Positions 7,719 to 14,504 of a DNA stretch of 34,231 nucleotides are shown here, piece after piece. The DNA lies in assembly GCA_019239775.1 (NCBI GenBank), contig JAFAZN010000447.1, positions 1-34,231 on the forward strand, read 5' to 3'. Origin of the DNA: Chloroflexota bacterium (GTDB lineage Bacteria > Chloroflexota > UBA6077 > CF-72). How positions within the stretch are numbered: position 1 is the first letter of the stretch; every line of letters begins with the position of its first letter. Made by a program: the position numbers and the translations under genes. The notes beneath the pieces were generated by a model. That model did not search any database and was not told the DNA's origin. It saw only the letters and a list, made by a program, of their open reading frames with translations.

Positions 7719-8040
7719 TGTCCTCCACGGAGTGATGCTGTCCCACAGAGTGATGCTGTCCCATGGAGTGATGTGCCCACGGGGTGAAGTTCCCCACGGA
7801 CGTAGTTCCTTACGGACTGATTCCTCACGCAGTAACAGTCCTGAGCAGAGTGGAATCCTCTCCGTGTGAAGTTCCTCACGGAGTGATGTACCCCACGGAC
7901 GTGATTCCTCACGCAGTAACAGTCCTGAGCAGAGTGGAATCCTCGGTGGTGATGTCCCTACGGGAGTGATGTCCCACGGAGGTGTGAACCCTACGGAGGT
8001 GTGAACCCTACGGAGCGCAACCCAGCAGAGTGCAACCCAG
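7719..8040 (+). repeat. Intergenic repeat cluster C
   Basis: This cluster fills almost the whole gap between the convergent Nramp and MgtE-N genes (7712-8056), which otherwise contains no gene. It has about ten short units (variants of CCACGGAGTGATG, e.g. 7732-7747, 7753-7771, 7880-7888, 7957-7983) and two copies of the long module (about 7805-7862 and 7893-7944). The right end changes to a variant unit, CCTACGGAGGTGTGAA, in tandem (about 7972-8010), then CAGCAGAGTGCAACCCAG. There is no transposase, no clean terminal inverted repeat and no target duplication. Confidence 0.82.
7818..7944 (+). repeat. Perfect 43-nt direct duplication inside cluster C
   Basis: Positions 7818-7860 and 7902-7944 are identical over 43 nt, an 84-bp period. 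Each copy contains GATTCC near its 5' end and GGAATC near its 3' end (7819-7824/7852-7857 and 7903-7908/7936-7941). Perfect identity between the copies, against degenerate flanking units, points to a recent duplication or to gene conversion. Each copy is preceded by GGAC (7814-7817, 7897-7900), which can pair with an internal GTCC (7838-7841, 7922-7925). Confidence 0.9.
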
Positions 8041-8056
8041 GGGCGGCGAACCCCCT

Positions 8057-9307
8057 TTACGCTTTGGCGTACACCCGCGGGATTCGCGCTTTCCAATCGT
8101 CGGGCAGAATGACATCCATGGCGTCGTCCACGGTGACAATGCCTTTCAGCTGACCGACGTCGTTGACAATCGGCAGCGCCAGCAGGTTGTACTTCGCAAT
8201 CAGCCGCGCGACTTCCTCTTGAGAGTCGTCCAGCCGGCCACGGATGAGCTCGCGATGCATGACCCGACCGATCGGCGCCGAGGGATCGGCCACAATGAGC
8301 TCGCGCAGCGACAGCTCCCCCAGCAGCACTTCGTTATCGTCGACGACGTAGACCGAGTAGACGTTTTCCATCTCCGCCGCCTGCTGCCGCACGATGTTCA
8401 TCGCTTGCTCGGCCGTGACGCTGGCAGGCACGGTGACCACCTCGTTGGTCATAAGGCCGCCAGCGCTTTCATCCTCGTAGGTGAGCAGCTCGCGCACGTC
8501 GTCGGCTTCGTCAGGCTCCATCCGACTCAGCAGGTCGTGCGCACGCTCGGGCTCCATGTCGCCGAGGATGTCGGCCGCGTCGTCCGGATCCATTTCCTCC
8601 AGGATGTCCGCCGCGCGTTCCGGCTCCATCCCTTGCAGCAGCGCGACCTGGAGATCGGGGCTGACCTCGCCGATGGTGTCGGCGGCCGCCTCGTCGTCCA
8701 GGGTCTCCAGCACCTCATGCACGTGGTGCTGATCGAGCTGCGAAATGATCTGGGCAATGTCCGACGGATGGAGCTTGGCCAGATCCTCGTGTGACATCTT
8801 GAGTTTGACGCCTGCGCCGCCAGACTCGACCGGCTCCACCGACGCCCACGCAATCGCCGTGGGCGTGAGCTTCACGCCAAGCGCTCCCAGCAATCGGGCG
8901 GCACCCATGCGCCGCAGCAATGCCGCTGTGGAGATATCGACGCCCACCAGGCGATAACTGCCATCGGTCTGCGCCAGCTGCAGATCGTTGACACGCACCA
9001 CACGGACGCCATTGACGTCGATGATCTGGTGATCGAGCACCTGGCGGGCCAGCGAGAGCTCGTGGGCGGGTGGCTCGAACGGGACGACATCGGCCAGGGA
9101 GGTCGACAGCCGGACGTCGCCGTTGTCCTCGAGGCTCAAGGCTGACCACGGCACCGTGCGCGGCTCCCCGTTGCGGGGCTTGAGCGCGACTGCGTCGACG
9201 GCCGGGTAATCGGCGTCGGCAGCCACCAGCACATCGGACACTTTGGCAACCACGCGCCCTTCCGGGTCGCACACGGGTGCGCCGAGGAGCTCGCTTACAT
9301 ACTGCAT
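8057..9307 (-). CDS. PRC-barrel/MgtE N-domain/CBS protein without a membrane domain
   Basis: This is a soluble protein of 416 residues. Two PRC-barrel-like segments occupy roughly 1-160 (MQYVSELLGAPVCDPEGRVV; IIDVNGVRVVRVNDLQL). An MgtE_N superhelix of repeated MEPERAADIL/MDPDDAADIL-like units spans about 190-285, and a CBS pair (ESAGGLMTNEVVTVP; PIGRVMHRELI; GIVTVDDAMDVI) follows. In MgtE channels these cytosolic domains bind Mg2+ and gate the pore. Here no transmembrane part follows and the protein ends after CBS2. It faces the Nramp-like transporter tail to tail, so it may regulate that transporter (inference). The start at ATG 9307 is fixed by GGGAGG 7 nt upstream. The C-terminus lies 17 bp from repeat cluster C. 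Confidence 0.9.
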   Translation of the reverse strand: MQYVSELLGAPVCDPEGRVVAKVSDVLVAADADYPAVDAVALKPRNGEPRTVPWSALSLEDNGDVRLSTSLADVVPFEPPAHELSLARQVLDHQIIDVNGVRVVRVNDLQLAQTDGSYRLVGVDISTAALLRRMGAARLLGALGVKLTPTAIAWASVEPVESGGAGVKLKMSHEDLAKLHPSDIAQIISQLDQHHVHEVLETLDDEAAADTIGEVSPDLQVALLQGMEPERAADILEEMDPDDAADILGDMEPERAHDLLSRMEPDEADDVRELLTYEDESAGGLMTNEVVTVPASVTAEQAMNIVRQQAAEMENVYSVYVVDDNEVLLGELSLRELIVADPSAPIGRVMHRELIRGRLDDSQEEVARLIAKYNLLALPIVNDVGQLKGIVTVDDAMDVILPDDWKARIPRVYAKA

Positions 9308-9621
9308 TGGCTGGCCTCCCTTTTTTAGAGACAAAGAAAGCGGGCGCTCCCGTTTTTCGCGAAAGCTCCCGCTAGCCGTTCTGGCAGATGCTCAGCGAAC
9401 TCCTGCGAAAACGACTAGGCGAGCCCTCCTCGGGACGGGACCGCACCGAACGATGTGAAGTTGGGTTGGGTACTTGGAGGTTTCGAAGACATGCTGTGGC
9501 GCGAATGCGCCGTAATGAGTGTACCGACTGGACCCCCCGTAAGGCCAGGGTTGCTGACGAGCGCATAGTCCGCGTGAAGCGGGTGTAACGTCAGTTGCGT
9601 CAAGGGAGGTGCACCACCACC
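9308..9621. other. Divergent intergenic region, no gene recognised
   Basis: This 314-bp region separates the MgtE-N gene (minus) from the BNR gene (plus) and should hold promoters for both. Near the MgtE-N side there is a 10-bp palindrome TTTCGCGAAA (9355-9364) lying between AGCGGG (9339-9344) and CCCGCT (9368-9373), which can form a 6-bp stem in the MgtE-N leader. I looked for M-box and yybP-ykoY riboswitch core motifs in that leader and did not find them. No convincing -35/-10 pair was identified. Confidence 0.4.
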
Positions 9622-10593
9622 ATGCGTACGCTGGTTGGCACTGTTGGCCAGAGTGTGCTCGCGACCGAAAACGGCGAGCGCTGGGACCGTGTCGGGCCGA
9701 ACGCCGGCTTCCATTCGGAGGCGATCGTGCGGACGCTCGCGAATCGCCCCGAATCGCCTGGAATCGTGTGGGCAGGCACCGATCAAGGCATCCTGCGCAG
9801 CGAGGATGGCGGCCGCAACTGGCGCAGGCTCGATGGCCCGCTCAGTGGCCAACAGGTCTGGCGAATTTCGCTCCACCCGACTGAACCTCAGGTGGTGTTT
9901 GCAGGAACGGGGACTCCTTCGCGCGCGGCCGTTTTCCGCAGCGACGACGATGGCCGGAGCTGGAAACAGCTGCCTGTCGAGATCGCAACAGAGTGCGCGG
10001 CGGTCGGTGTCCCGCGCATCACCGACATCGCCGTCGATCCGCAGGATGGGCGCAAACTCTGGGCGAGCATCGAAGTGGACGGCATGCGCCGCAGCACGGA
10101 CGGGGGCGAGACGTGGGAGCGCATCGCCGGCGGAATTACCAATCCCGACGGGCACGCCGCTTCGGTAAGCGCTGGTCCTCCGAAATCGGTGGTGTTGACC
10201 GTCAACAACGAAATCTTCCTGAGCCGCGACGACGGTGCGACCTTTCAGCCAGTTGGCGTACGGCAGGCGTTTCCCTACACGCATGTCCGTGACGTGGTCT
10301 TCGACGCGGTCGACCCGTGCACAGCATGGGCGGCGATCGGCGACTCAACACCTGGGACGGTCGGCGCGTTGATGCTCACGCGGGATGCTGGCGTAAGCTG
10401 GCGCCCGGCTGAGCTGTCCACGCCGTCGAACTCCGCGATGTGGGCGGTGCGGACCCAGCCTGATCAGCCCAAGCGTGTGCTCGCCGCGAGCCGCTACGGC
10501 TACCTGTATGAGAGCCTCGACGGCGGCGAGCACTTCACCAAGCAGAAGCGCGAGTTCAGCGAGGTCTCTTCTATCGTGTGGGTGCCTGACTGA
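9622..10593 (+). CDS. BNR/Asp-box beta-propeller protein (WD40/YVTN/BNR-like)
   Basis: The 323-residue protein contains at least six Asp-box motifs (SEDGGRNW, SDDDGRSW, STDGGETW, SRDDGATF, TRDAGVSW, SLDGGEHF) spaced by about 45-60 residues, as in sialidase-like and photosystem-assembly-like propellers. No signal peptide is visible and no catalytic residues can be assigned, so the function is unknown; a ligand-binding or scaffold role is as likely as hydrolysis. The ATG at 9622 is preceded by GGGAGG (spacing about 12). An in-frame TTG at 9595 is unlikely. The drug exporter gene begins 66 bp downstream on the same strand. Confidence 0.85.
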   Translation: MRTLVGTVGQSVLATENGERWDRVGPNAGFHSEAIVRTLANRPESPGIVWAGTDQGILRSEDGGRNWRRLDGPLSGQQVWRISLHPTEPQVVFAGTGTPSRAAVFRSDDDGRSWKQLPVEIATECAAVGVPRITDIAVDPQDGRKLWASIEVDGMRRSTDGGETWERIAGGITNPDGHAASVSAGPPKSVVLTVNNEIFLSRDDGATFQPVGVRQAFPYTHVRDVVFDAVDPCTAWAAIGDSTPGTVGALMLTRDAGVSWRPAELSTPSNSAMWAVRTQPDQPKRVLAASRYGYLYESLDGGEHFTKQKREFSEVSSIVWVPD

Positions 10594-10659
10594 GCCCGTT
10601 TGCGAAAACGTTGGCCCGCCACCATGTCGATTCCGGCGGGCCTCGTTCGACGTCTGTGT

Positions 10660-12225
10660 ATGACGCACTCGACTTCTTCAAAAGCTTCTCGCGCAGCGTG
10701 GATCGGCCTGGCCGTTCTGGCACTGCCCTGCATGATCACCGTCATGGACCTGACGGTCCTGAATCTGGCCGTGCCGCGCCCGAGCCTGGCGCTGCAACCG
10801 TCGGGCACCCAGCTGTTGTGGATCATCGACATCTACGGCTTCATGCTTGCCGGCGCGCTGATGCCAATCGGCAGCCTGGGTGACCGGATCGGCCGCCGCA
10901 AGCTGCTCCTGATTGGCGCGGGCGCGTTTGCGCTCGCCTCTACGGCGGCGGCCTTCAGCACGAGCGCGTTGATGCTGATCGCCACCCGGGCGCTGCTCGG
11001 CCTCGCGGGTGCTGCCCTGGCGCCCTCAACCCTCTCCTTGATCCGCACGCTCTTCGAGGATGAAAGGGAACGTGCCACAGCGATCGGCGTCTGGGGCGCC
11101 AGCTTCGCGGTCGGTGCGGCCATTGGTCCGCTGGTCGGCGGCGTCCTGCTAGAGCACTTCTGGTGGGGCTCGGTCTTCCTGCCTGGCTTGCCCGTCATGG
11201 TGCTGCTGCTGGTGCTCGGCCCGATCTTGCTGCCTGAATACCGCGACCCCAACGCCAAGACGACCGACGTGCTCAGCGCGGTGTTGTCGATCGGCGGAAT
11301 TCTGAGCTGTGTTTACGGTCTGAAGCAGATCGTTCAGGACGGTCTGACACCCATCGCCCTCGTCGCGATTGTTCTCGGGTTCGCACTGGGGAGCGCTTTC
11401 CTGGCACGGCAGCGGGCGCTCGAGGATCCGATGCTTGACCTGGACCTGTTCCGCAACAGCGCGTTCAACGCCGCACTGGGTGCAAACGTATTGAACGTAT
11501 TCGTCTCGTTCGGCTCATTCATTCTGATCAGCCAGTACCTGCAGCTGGTGCTCGGACTCTCGCCGCTGCAGGCGGGGTTGCTGTCACTGCCTTCTTCGGT
11601 TTTGGCAATCGTCGGACCGATGATGAGCCCGCTCCTTCAGCAGCGCTTCGGCACTGCGACGAGCGTTGCCGCCCTCCTCGCCATCGCGGGCGTCGGCTTC
11701 GGCGTGCTGACATTCGTGGGCGGTCCGCTGGCGGCGCTGATTGTGTCCGTGGGCTGGACGTTGTGGGCACTGGGCGGCTCGGCGGCGGCGACATTGACCA
11801 CCGGCACCATCATCAGCGCTGCGCGACCCGAGCGAGCCGGCGCGGTCTCCGCGGTAGCGCAGACCGGGGCTGAGCTTGGCGGCGCACTTGGTATCGCCGT
11901 CCTCGGCAGCCTGGGCACGGCGATCTACCGCAACGCTGTTGCTGCCGCGTTGCCCGACGGCATCTCGCCGGACCTGGCAGCCGCGGCTCGCGATACGCTC
12001 GGCGGCGCCATGACCGTTGCGAGCCAGCTGTCGGACGCCGCGGCCGCCGCAAACCTGGTGTTCGCCGCGCAAGATGCGCTCACGCTGGCAGTGCACATCG
12101 TGTGCGGCCTGGGCGCAGTGCTCTCGATCGGTTGCGCGCTGGCGGCCGCGTACTACCTGCGCCCGGCAGCGGACGCGCGGATGTGCGAGTCGCCCTGTGA
12201 GGCCGAACCGGCGCTGGCGGCGTAG
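10660..12225 (+). CDS. MFS transporter, DHA2 (14-TM drug:H+ antiporter) family
   Basis: This 521-residue integral membrane exporter resembles QacA/SmvA/LfrA-type proteins. Motif D1-like VMDLTVLNLAVP is in TM1 and motif A GSLGDRIGRRKLLLIG in the TM2-TM3 loop; GRRK is the signature. An antiporter motif C-like GASFAVGAAIGPLVGG lies in TM5, and about 14 hydrophobic segments follow. It probably exports lipophilic cations or other toxic compounds using proton motive force; the substrate cannot be predicted. ATG 10660 places about 12 residues before TM1, as usual. ATG 10624 and TTG 10600 are in-frame alternatives. No dedicated regulator is adjacent. Confidence 0.9.
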   Translation: MTHSTSSKASRAAWIGLAVLALPCMITVMDLTVLNLAVPRPSLALQPSGTQLLWIIDIYGFMLAGALMPIGSLGDRIGRRKLLLIGAGAFALASTAAAFSTSALMLIATRALLGLAGAALAPSTLSLIRTLFEDERERATAIGVWGASFAVGAAIGPLVGGVLLEHFWWGSVFLPGLPVMVLLLVLGPILLPEYRDPNAKTTDVLSAVLSIGGILSCVYGLKQIVQDGLTPIALVAIVLGFALGSAFLARQRALEDPMLDLDLFRNSAFNAALGANVLNVFVSFGSFILISQYLQLVLGLSPLQAGLLSLPSSVLAIVGPMMSPLLQQRFGTATSVAALLAIAGVGFGVLTFVGGPLAALIVSVGWTLWALGGSAAATLTTGTIISAARPERAGAVSAVAQTGAELGGALGIAVLGSLGTAIYRNAVAAALPDGISPDLAAAARDTLGGAMTVASQLSDAAAAANLVFAAQDALTLAVHIVCGLGAVLSIGCALAAAYYLRPAADARMCESPCEAEPALAA

Positions 12226-12250
12226 GTCGGCTGACGCGTGCACTGACGGA

Positions 12251-12273
12251 GTAACTTGCAAATTACAAGTTAC
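12251..12273. promoter_or_regulatory. Perfect palindromic operator (GTAACTTG-N7-CAAGTTAC)
   Basis: An 8-bp perfect inverted repeat (12251-12258 and 12266-12273) with a 7-nt AT-rich spacer lies directly upstream of the membrane-protein gene. It covers a possible -35 (TTGCAA, 12256-12261), with TAGTGT (12279-12284) 17 bp downstream as a weak -10. Winged-helix regulators of the MarR/HxlR type use sites of this form. No matching regulator gene adjoins it; the MarR gene at 13830 has different sites in its own promoter. Confidence 0.65.
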
Positions 12274-12306
12274 TCTATTAGTGTAGCCGAAAGGAGTCTC
12301 GCCAAC

Positions 12307-13137
12307 GTGACCACTTCGAGTTACATCGAGCGCACCCGACCCGGGCTCGGCCTTCGCCCCCTGGGTCTGTTGCTGCTCACGCTTGTCGCCACTGCCGCAT
12401 TGATGGCACTGGATCTCGCCGTCCAGAGTTTCACCTTCCAGGTTGTCCAGCAAACCGTGGTCTTCCTGGCGGTTATGGCGATCCAGCTGTTCGGACTGCA
12501 GCTTGGCGCGTCGCGCGCCCGACTCGGCACGGCGTTCTCAGTTGCCGTGGCGCTGCCATTGATCGTCTGGCTCGCGGTGGTCTGGGCGCTCGCCCCAGCG
12601 CGCGCCTTCCAGAGCATTGTTGCTCTGCCGGTGGGGATCTTCCTGCCGCTCGTGATCGGGCTGCTGTTGCTGCTGCGGTCCCAGCGTGTTGGCCAGTGGC
12701 TCGACGCATTTCCCGCCAGCTGGCTGGTCGGCGTGCAGGCCTATCGCATCTTCGGCAGCGTGTTCCTGGTCGGCTGGCTCACCGGTAATCTGCCGGGCGT
12801 CTTTGCGGTGCCCGCGGGCGCCGGCGACACCCTGGTCGGCATTCTCGCCCTGCCGGTTGCCGCCCTTCTCGCGGGGCGCACGAGTGGCGCCCGCACCGCC
12901 GCGATCGCCTGGAACGTGCTGGGCATCCTGGACCTGCTGGACGCCGTCGCACTCGGCTTTTTGAGCTCACCCGGACCGCAGCAACTGATCCACACCGGAC
13001 TGACTGGCCCGAACCCGCTTGGGGCATATCCCCTGGTCATGATTCCAGCGTTCGCCGTGCCGATGTCGCTGCTGATGCATGCGCTGTCACTGCGGCAGCT
13101 ACGTCGGGCAACATCCTGGCGAAATGCCCAAGCCTGA
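12307..13137 (+). CDS. Multi-pass membrane protein of unknown function
   Basis: The 276-residue protein has about eight hydrophobic segments separated by short loops and no recognised catalytic motif. Conserved-looking loops include VQAYRIFGSVFL and the glycine-rich VPAGAGDTLVGILALP, which I associate only with uncharacterised membrane proteins. The start is GTG 12307: AAAGGAG lies about 10 nt upstream, and starting earlier would put the start inside the palindromic operator. Its last 14 bases overlap the cupin gene start at 13124, so the two are probably translated together. Regulation through the operator at 12251-12273 is likely. Confidence 0.75.
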   Translation: MTTSSYIERTRPGLGLRPLGLLLLTLVATAALMALDLAVQSFTFQVVQQTVVFLAVMAIQLFGLQLGASRARLGTAFSVAVALPLIVWLAVVWALAPARAFQSIVALPVGIFLPLVIGLLLLLRSQRVGQWLDAFPASWLVGVQAYRIFGSVFLVGWLTGNLPGVFAVPAGAGDTLVGILALPVAALLAGRTSGARTAAIAWNVLGILDLLDAVALGFLSSPGPQQLIHTGLTGPNPLGAYPLVMIPAFAVPMSLLMHALSLRQLRRATSWRNAQA

Positions 13138-13480
13138 GCGAGAGTTTTTTCCTGTCGATGAGGTCGCCTGGACGCCCGCCATGGGCGGCCAGGTGCCAGG
13201 CCTGTTCGAGCGCGTTCTCGCCACCGATCCAAACAGCGGCGTCGCCACCCGCATCCTGCGCTTTGACCCGGGCACCAACACCAGCGCGGCTGGCCCGCAG
13301 GTGCACCCGTTCTGGGAGGAGGTCTATATCCTCGAGGGTTCGTTGCACGACCTCCGCCTGAACCAGACCTTTCCCAAAGGCACCTACGCTTGCCGCCCGC
13401 CCGGCATGCGCCACGGTCCGTGGCTCGCCGCCGACGGCTGCCTCACGTTCGAGGTTCGCTACCCCGACCTCGGGTCCTAG
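13124..13480 (+). CDS. Small cupin-domain protein
   Basis: The 118-residue single-domain cupin has motif 1 around VHPFWEEVYILEGSLHD (His and Glu positioned for metal binding) and motif 2 around PPGMRHGPWLAADG. It is similar to ChrR/anti-sigma-type and dioxygenase-like small cupins, but the substrate is unknown. The ATG at 13124 lies inside the 3' end of the membrane-protein gene (14-bp overlap), suggesting coupling. After the TAG stop at 13478-13480 the same frame stays open for another 46 codons, so the present protein may be a shortened form of a longer ancestor. Confidence 0.8.
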   Translation: MPKPEREFFPVDEVAWTPAMGGQVPGLFERVLATDPNSGVATRILRFDPGTNTSAAGPQVHPFWEEVYILEGSLHDLRLNQTFPKGTYACRPPGMRHGPWLAADGCLTFEVRYPDLGS

Positions 13481-13618
13481 CCCGCGGTCGGAGCGACGAT
13501 CGCCGACCGGCTCCAGCTCGTCGAGCGCGGGCAGATCGGTGCGCTGCCAGAACAGGCCGATCGCTGGGATTCACCTGCGTGGGTGACATCACTCCGTGGG
13601 GTGACATCACTCCGTGGG
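13481..13618 (+). pseudogene. In-frame open extension after the cupin stop, ending in repeats
   Basis: The reading frame of the cupin gene continues without a stop from 13481 to 13618 after the TAG. Up to about 13580 it has protein-like content (IADRLQLVERGQ, ALPEQADRW), then it turns into translated repeat units (VTSLRG twice) and ends in TGA at 13619. It may be a decayed 3' part of the cupin gene or the remnant of a separate gene that was cut by repeat cluster D. I recognise no family. GC-rich DNA often leaves such frames open, so confidence is low. Confidence 0.25.
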
Positions 13619-13860
13619 TGACATCACTCCGTGGGGCGTTACTCCGTATGCGACTTCACCTTGAGAGGAGTCCCCCTTGTTCGGGACCGATTCTGCGTGA
13701 GGAATCAGTCCGTAAGGAACAAGCCCATCCCCGTGAGGACATCACTGCCTGGAGTGCATCAACTCCGTGGAGTGCATCAACTCCGTGGGAGACATCACTC
13801 GGTGGGGTGCATCAACTCCGTGGGTGACATCACTCCGTAGAGTGCATCAACTCCGTTTGG
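13568..13860 (-). repeat. Intergenic repeat cluster D
   Basis: This inverted-orientation cluster lies between the convergent cupin and MarR genes and fills most of the gap 13481-13829. On the plus strand the units read GACATCACTCCGTGG or GCATCAACTCCGTGG. There are three near-perfect tandem units at about 13582-13636 and six more at about 13739-13858, with a period of 17-19 bp. One long module lies at 13665-13720, reversed relative to clusters A and C; its arms are GGAC 13684-13687/GTCC 13708-13711 and GAGTCC 13668-13673/GGAATC 13701-13706 (one mismatch). The right end runs into the MarR coding sequence. Confidence 0.83.
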
Positions 13861-14381
13861 GGGTCATTCTGACAGGCGGCGAGATCAAAGCCCGCGGCCT
13901 CGAGCAGCGGCTGCGCAATGACCTCGCTGATTTCGCGGAGCGCTTCGACTTGTTTGGGCGTGAGGCGGTCGAATACGTGGCGCCGCACGCCCGCGACATG
14001 CCCCGGCGCCGCCGCGGCCAACGCCTCGAAACCATCGGTCGTCAGCATCGCGTACGTCACCCGTCGGTCACTCGGACATGGCTGGCGCATGACCCAGCCG
14101 CGCGTCTCCAGGCGCGCAATCGCCTCGGACAGGCGCGTCTTGGAGTAGCGCAGCAGCCGCGCGAGGTCGCTCATGCGCAGCATCTGCTCGGGCGCTTCGG
14201 ACAGCGCCACCAGAATGCCGTAGTAAGCGTGTGACATGCCCGACTCGCGCTGCAGCTCGCGATCGAGCTGATCGAACAGGAGCTGACTGGCCATCACGAA
14301 CGCGCGCCAGGCGCGCTGCTCAGAATTGGAGAGCCAGCGTGGCGCAGCGGTCGTGGCGGCTCGCGAGGGTCGGGCCGGCAT
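13830..14381 (-). CDS. MarR family transcriptional regulator
   Basis: The 183-residue winged-helix repressor carries the family pattern: a dimerisation helix (AFVMASQLLFDQLDREL), MSDLARLLRYSKTRLSEAIARLE as helix-turn-helix, and the wing with the DRR signature (PSDRRVTYAMLT). A helical C-terminus follows. MarR proteins bind palindromic operators and release them on binding phenolic or other small ligands or on oxidation. The gene is divergent from the YceI gene, with repeated operator-like sites between them at 14410-14478. The last eight codons (TELMHSTE) and the TGA stop are made of two repeat units of cluster D, so the native C-terminus has probably been altered. ATG 14381 is used; later starts would remove part of a basic N-terminal tail only. 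Confidence 0.9.
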   Translation of the reverse strand: MPARPSRAATTAAPRWLSNSEQRAWRAFVMASQLLFDQLDRELQRESGMSHAYYGILVALSEAPEQMLRMSDLARLLRYSKTRLSEAIARLETRGWVMRQPCPSDRRVTYAMLTTDGFEALAAAAPGHVAGVRRHVFDRLTPKQVEALREISEVIAQPLLEAAGFDLAACQNDPQTELMHSTE

Positions 14382-14409
14382 GCGATCTCACGAGCCATAG
14401 TACGGGAAT

Positions 14410-14478
14410 AGTCCAGACTTGAACAATGTTTGCTGGACGGTGTAGGATAGTCCAACACTGAACAGTCCAGCGTTGAAC
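14410..14478. promoter_or_regulatory. MarR operator array and YceI promoter
   Basis: Three 15-bp sites of the form AGTCCA-N3-YTGAAC lie at 14410-14424, 14449-14463 and 14464-14478, the last two directly adjacent. Each is an imperfect palindrome (GTCCA against the complement of TTGAAC). A partial inverted copy (TTTGCTGGAC) is at 14429-14438. A sigma70-like promoter for YceI reads TTGAAC (14419-14424), 18 bp, TAGGAT (14443-14448). The sites therefore overlap the -35 and lie just downstream of the -10, as expected for repression by the divergent MarR protein. Confidence 0.7.
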
Positions 14479-14504
14479 CACACGTGTCTTTAGGAGGTAT
14501 ACCG

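Noticed and set aside
7719-8040. CRISPR array
   Set aside because: The units are too short and degenerate, the spacing is irregular, there are no unique spacers of constant length, and no cas genes are present.
9308-9480. Mg2+ or Mn2+ riboswitch upstream of the MgtE-N gene
   Set aside because: Core conserved bases of M-box and yybP-ykoY elements were not found on the minus strand.
12256-12306. Upstream start for the membrane-protein gene
   Set aside because: It would begin inside the operator palindrome; GTG 12307 has a proper ribosome site.
11584-12453. 289-codon minus-strand frame opposite the MFS gene end
   Set aside because: It is antisense of a clear transporter, with low-complexity composition and no ribosome site.
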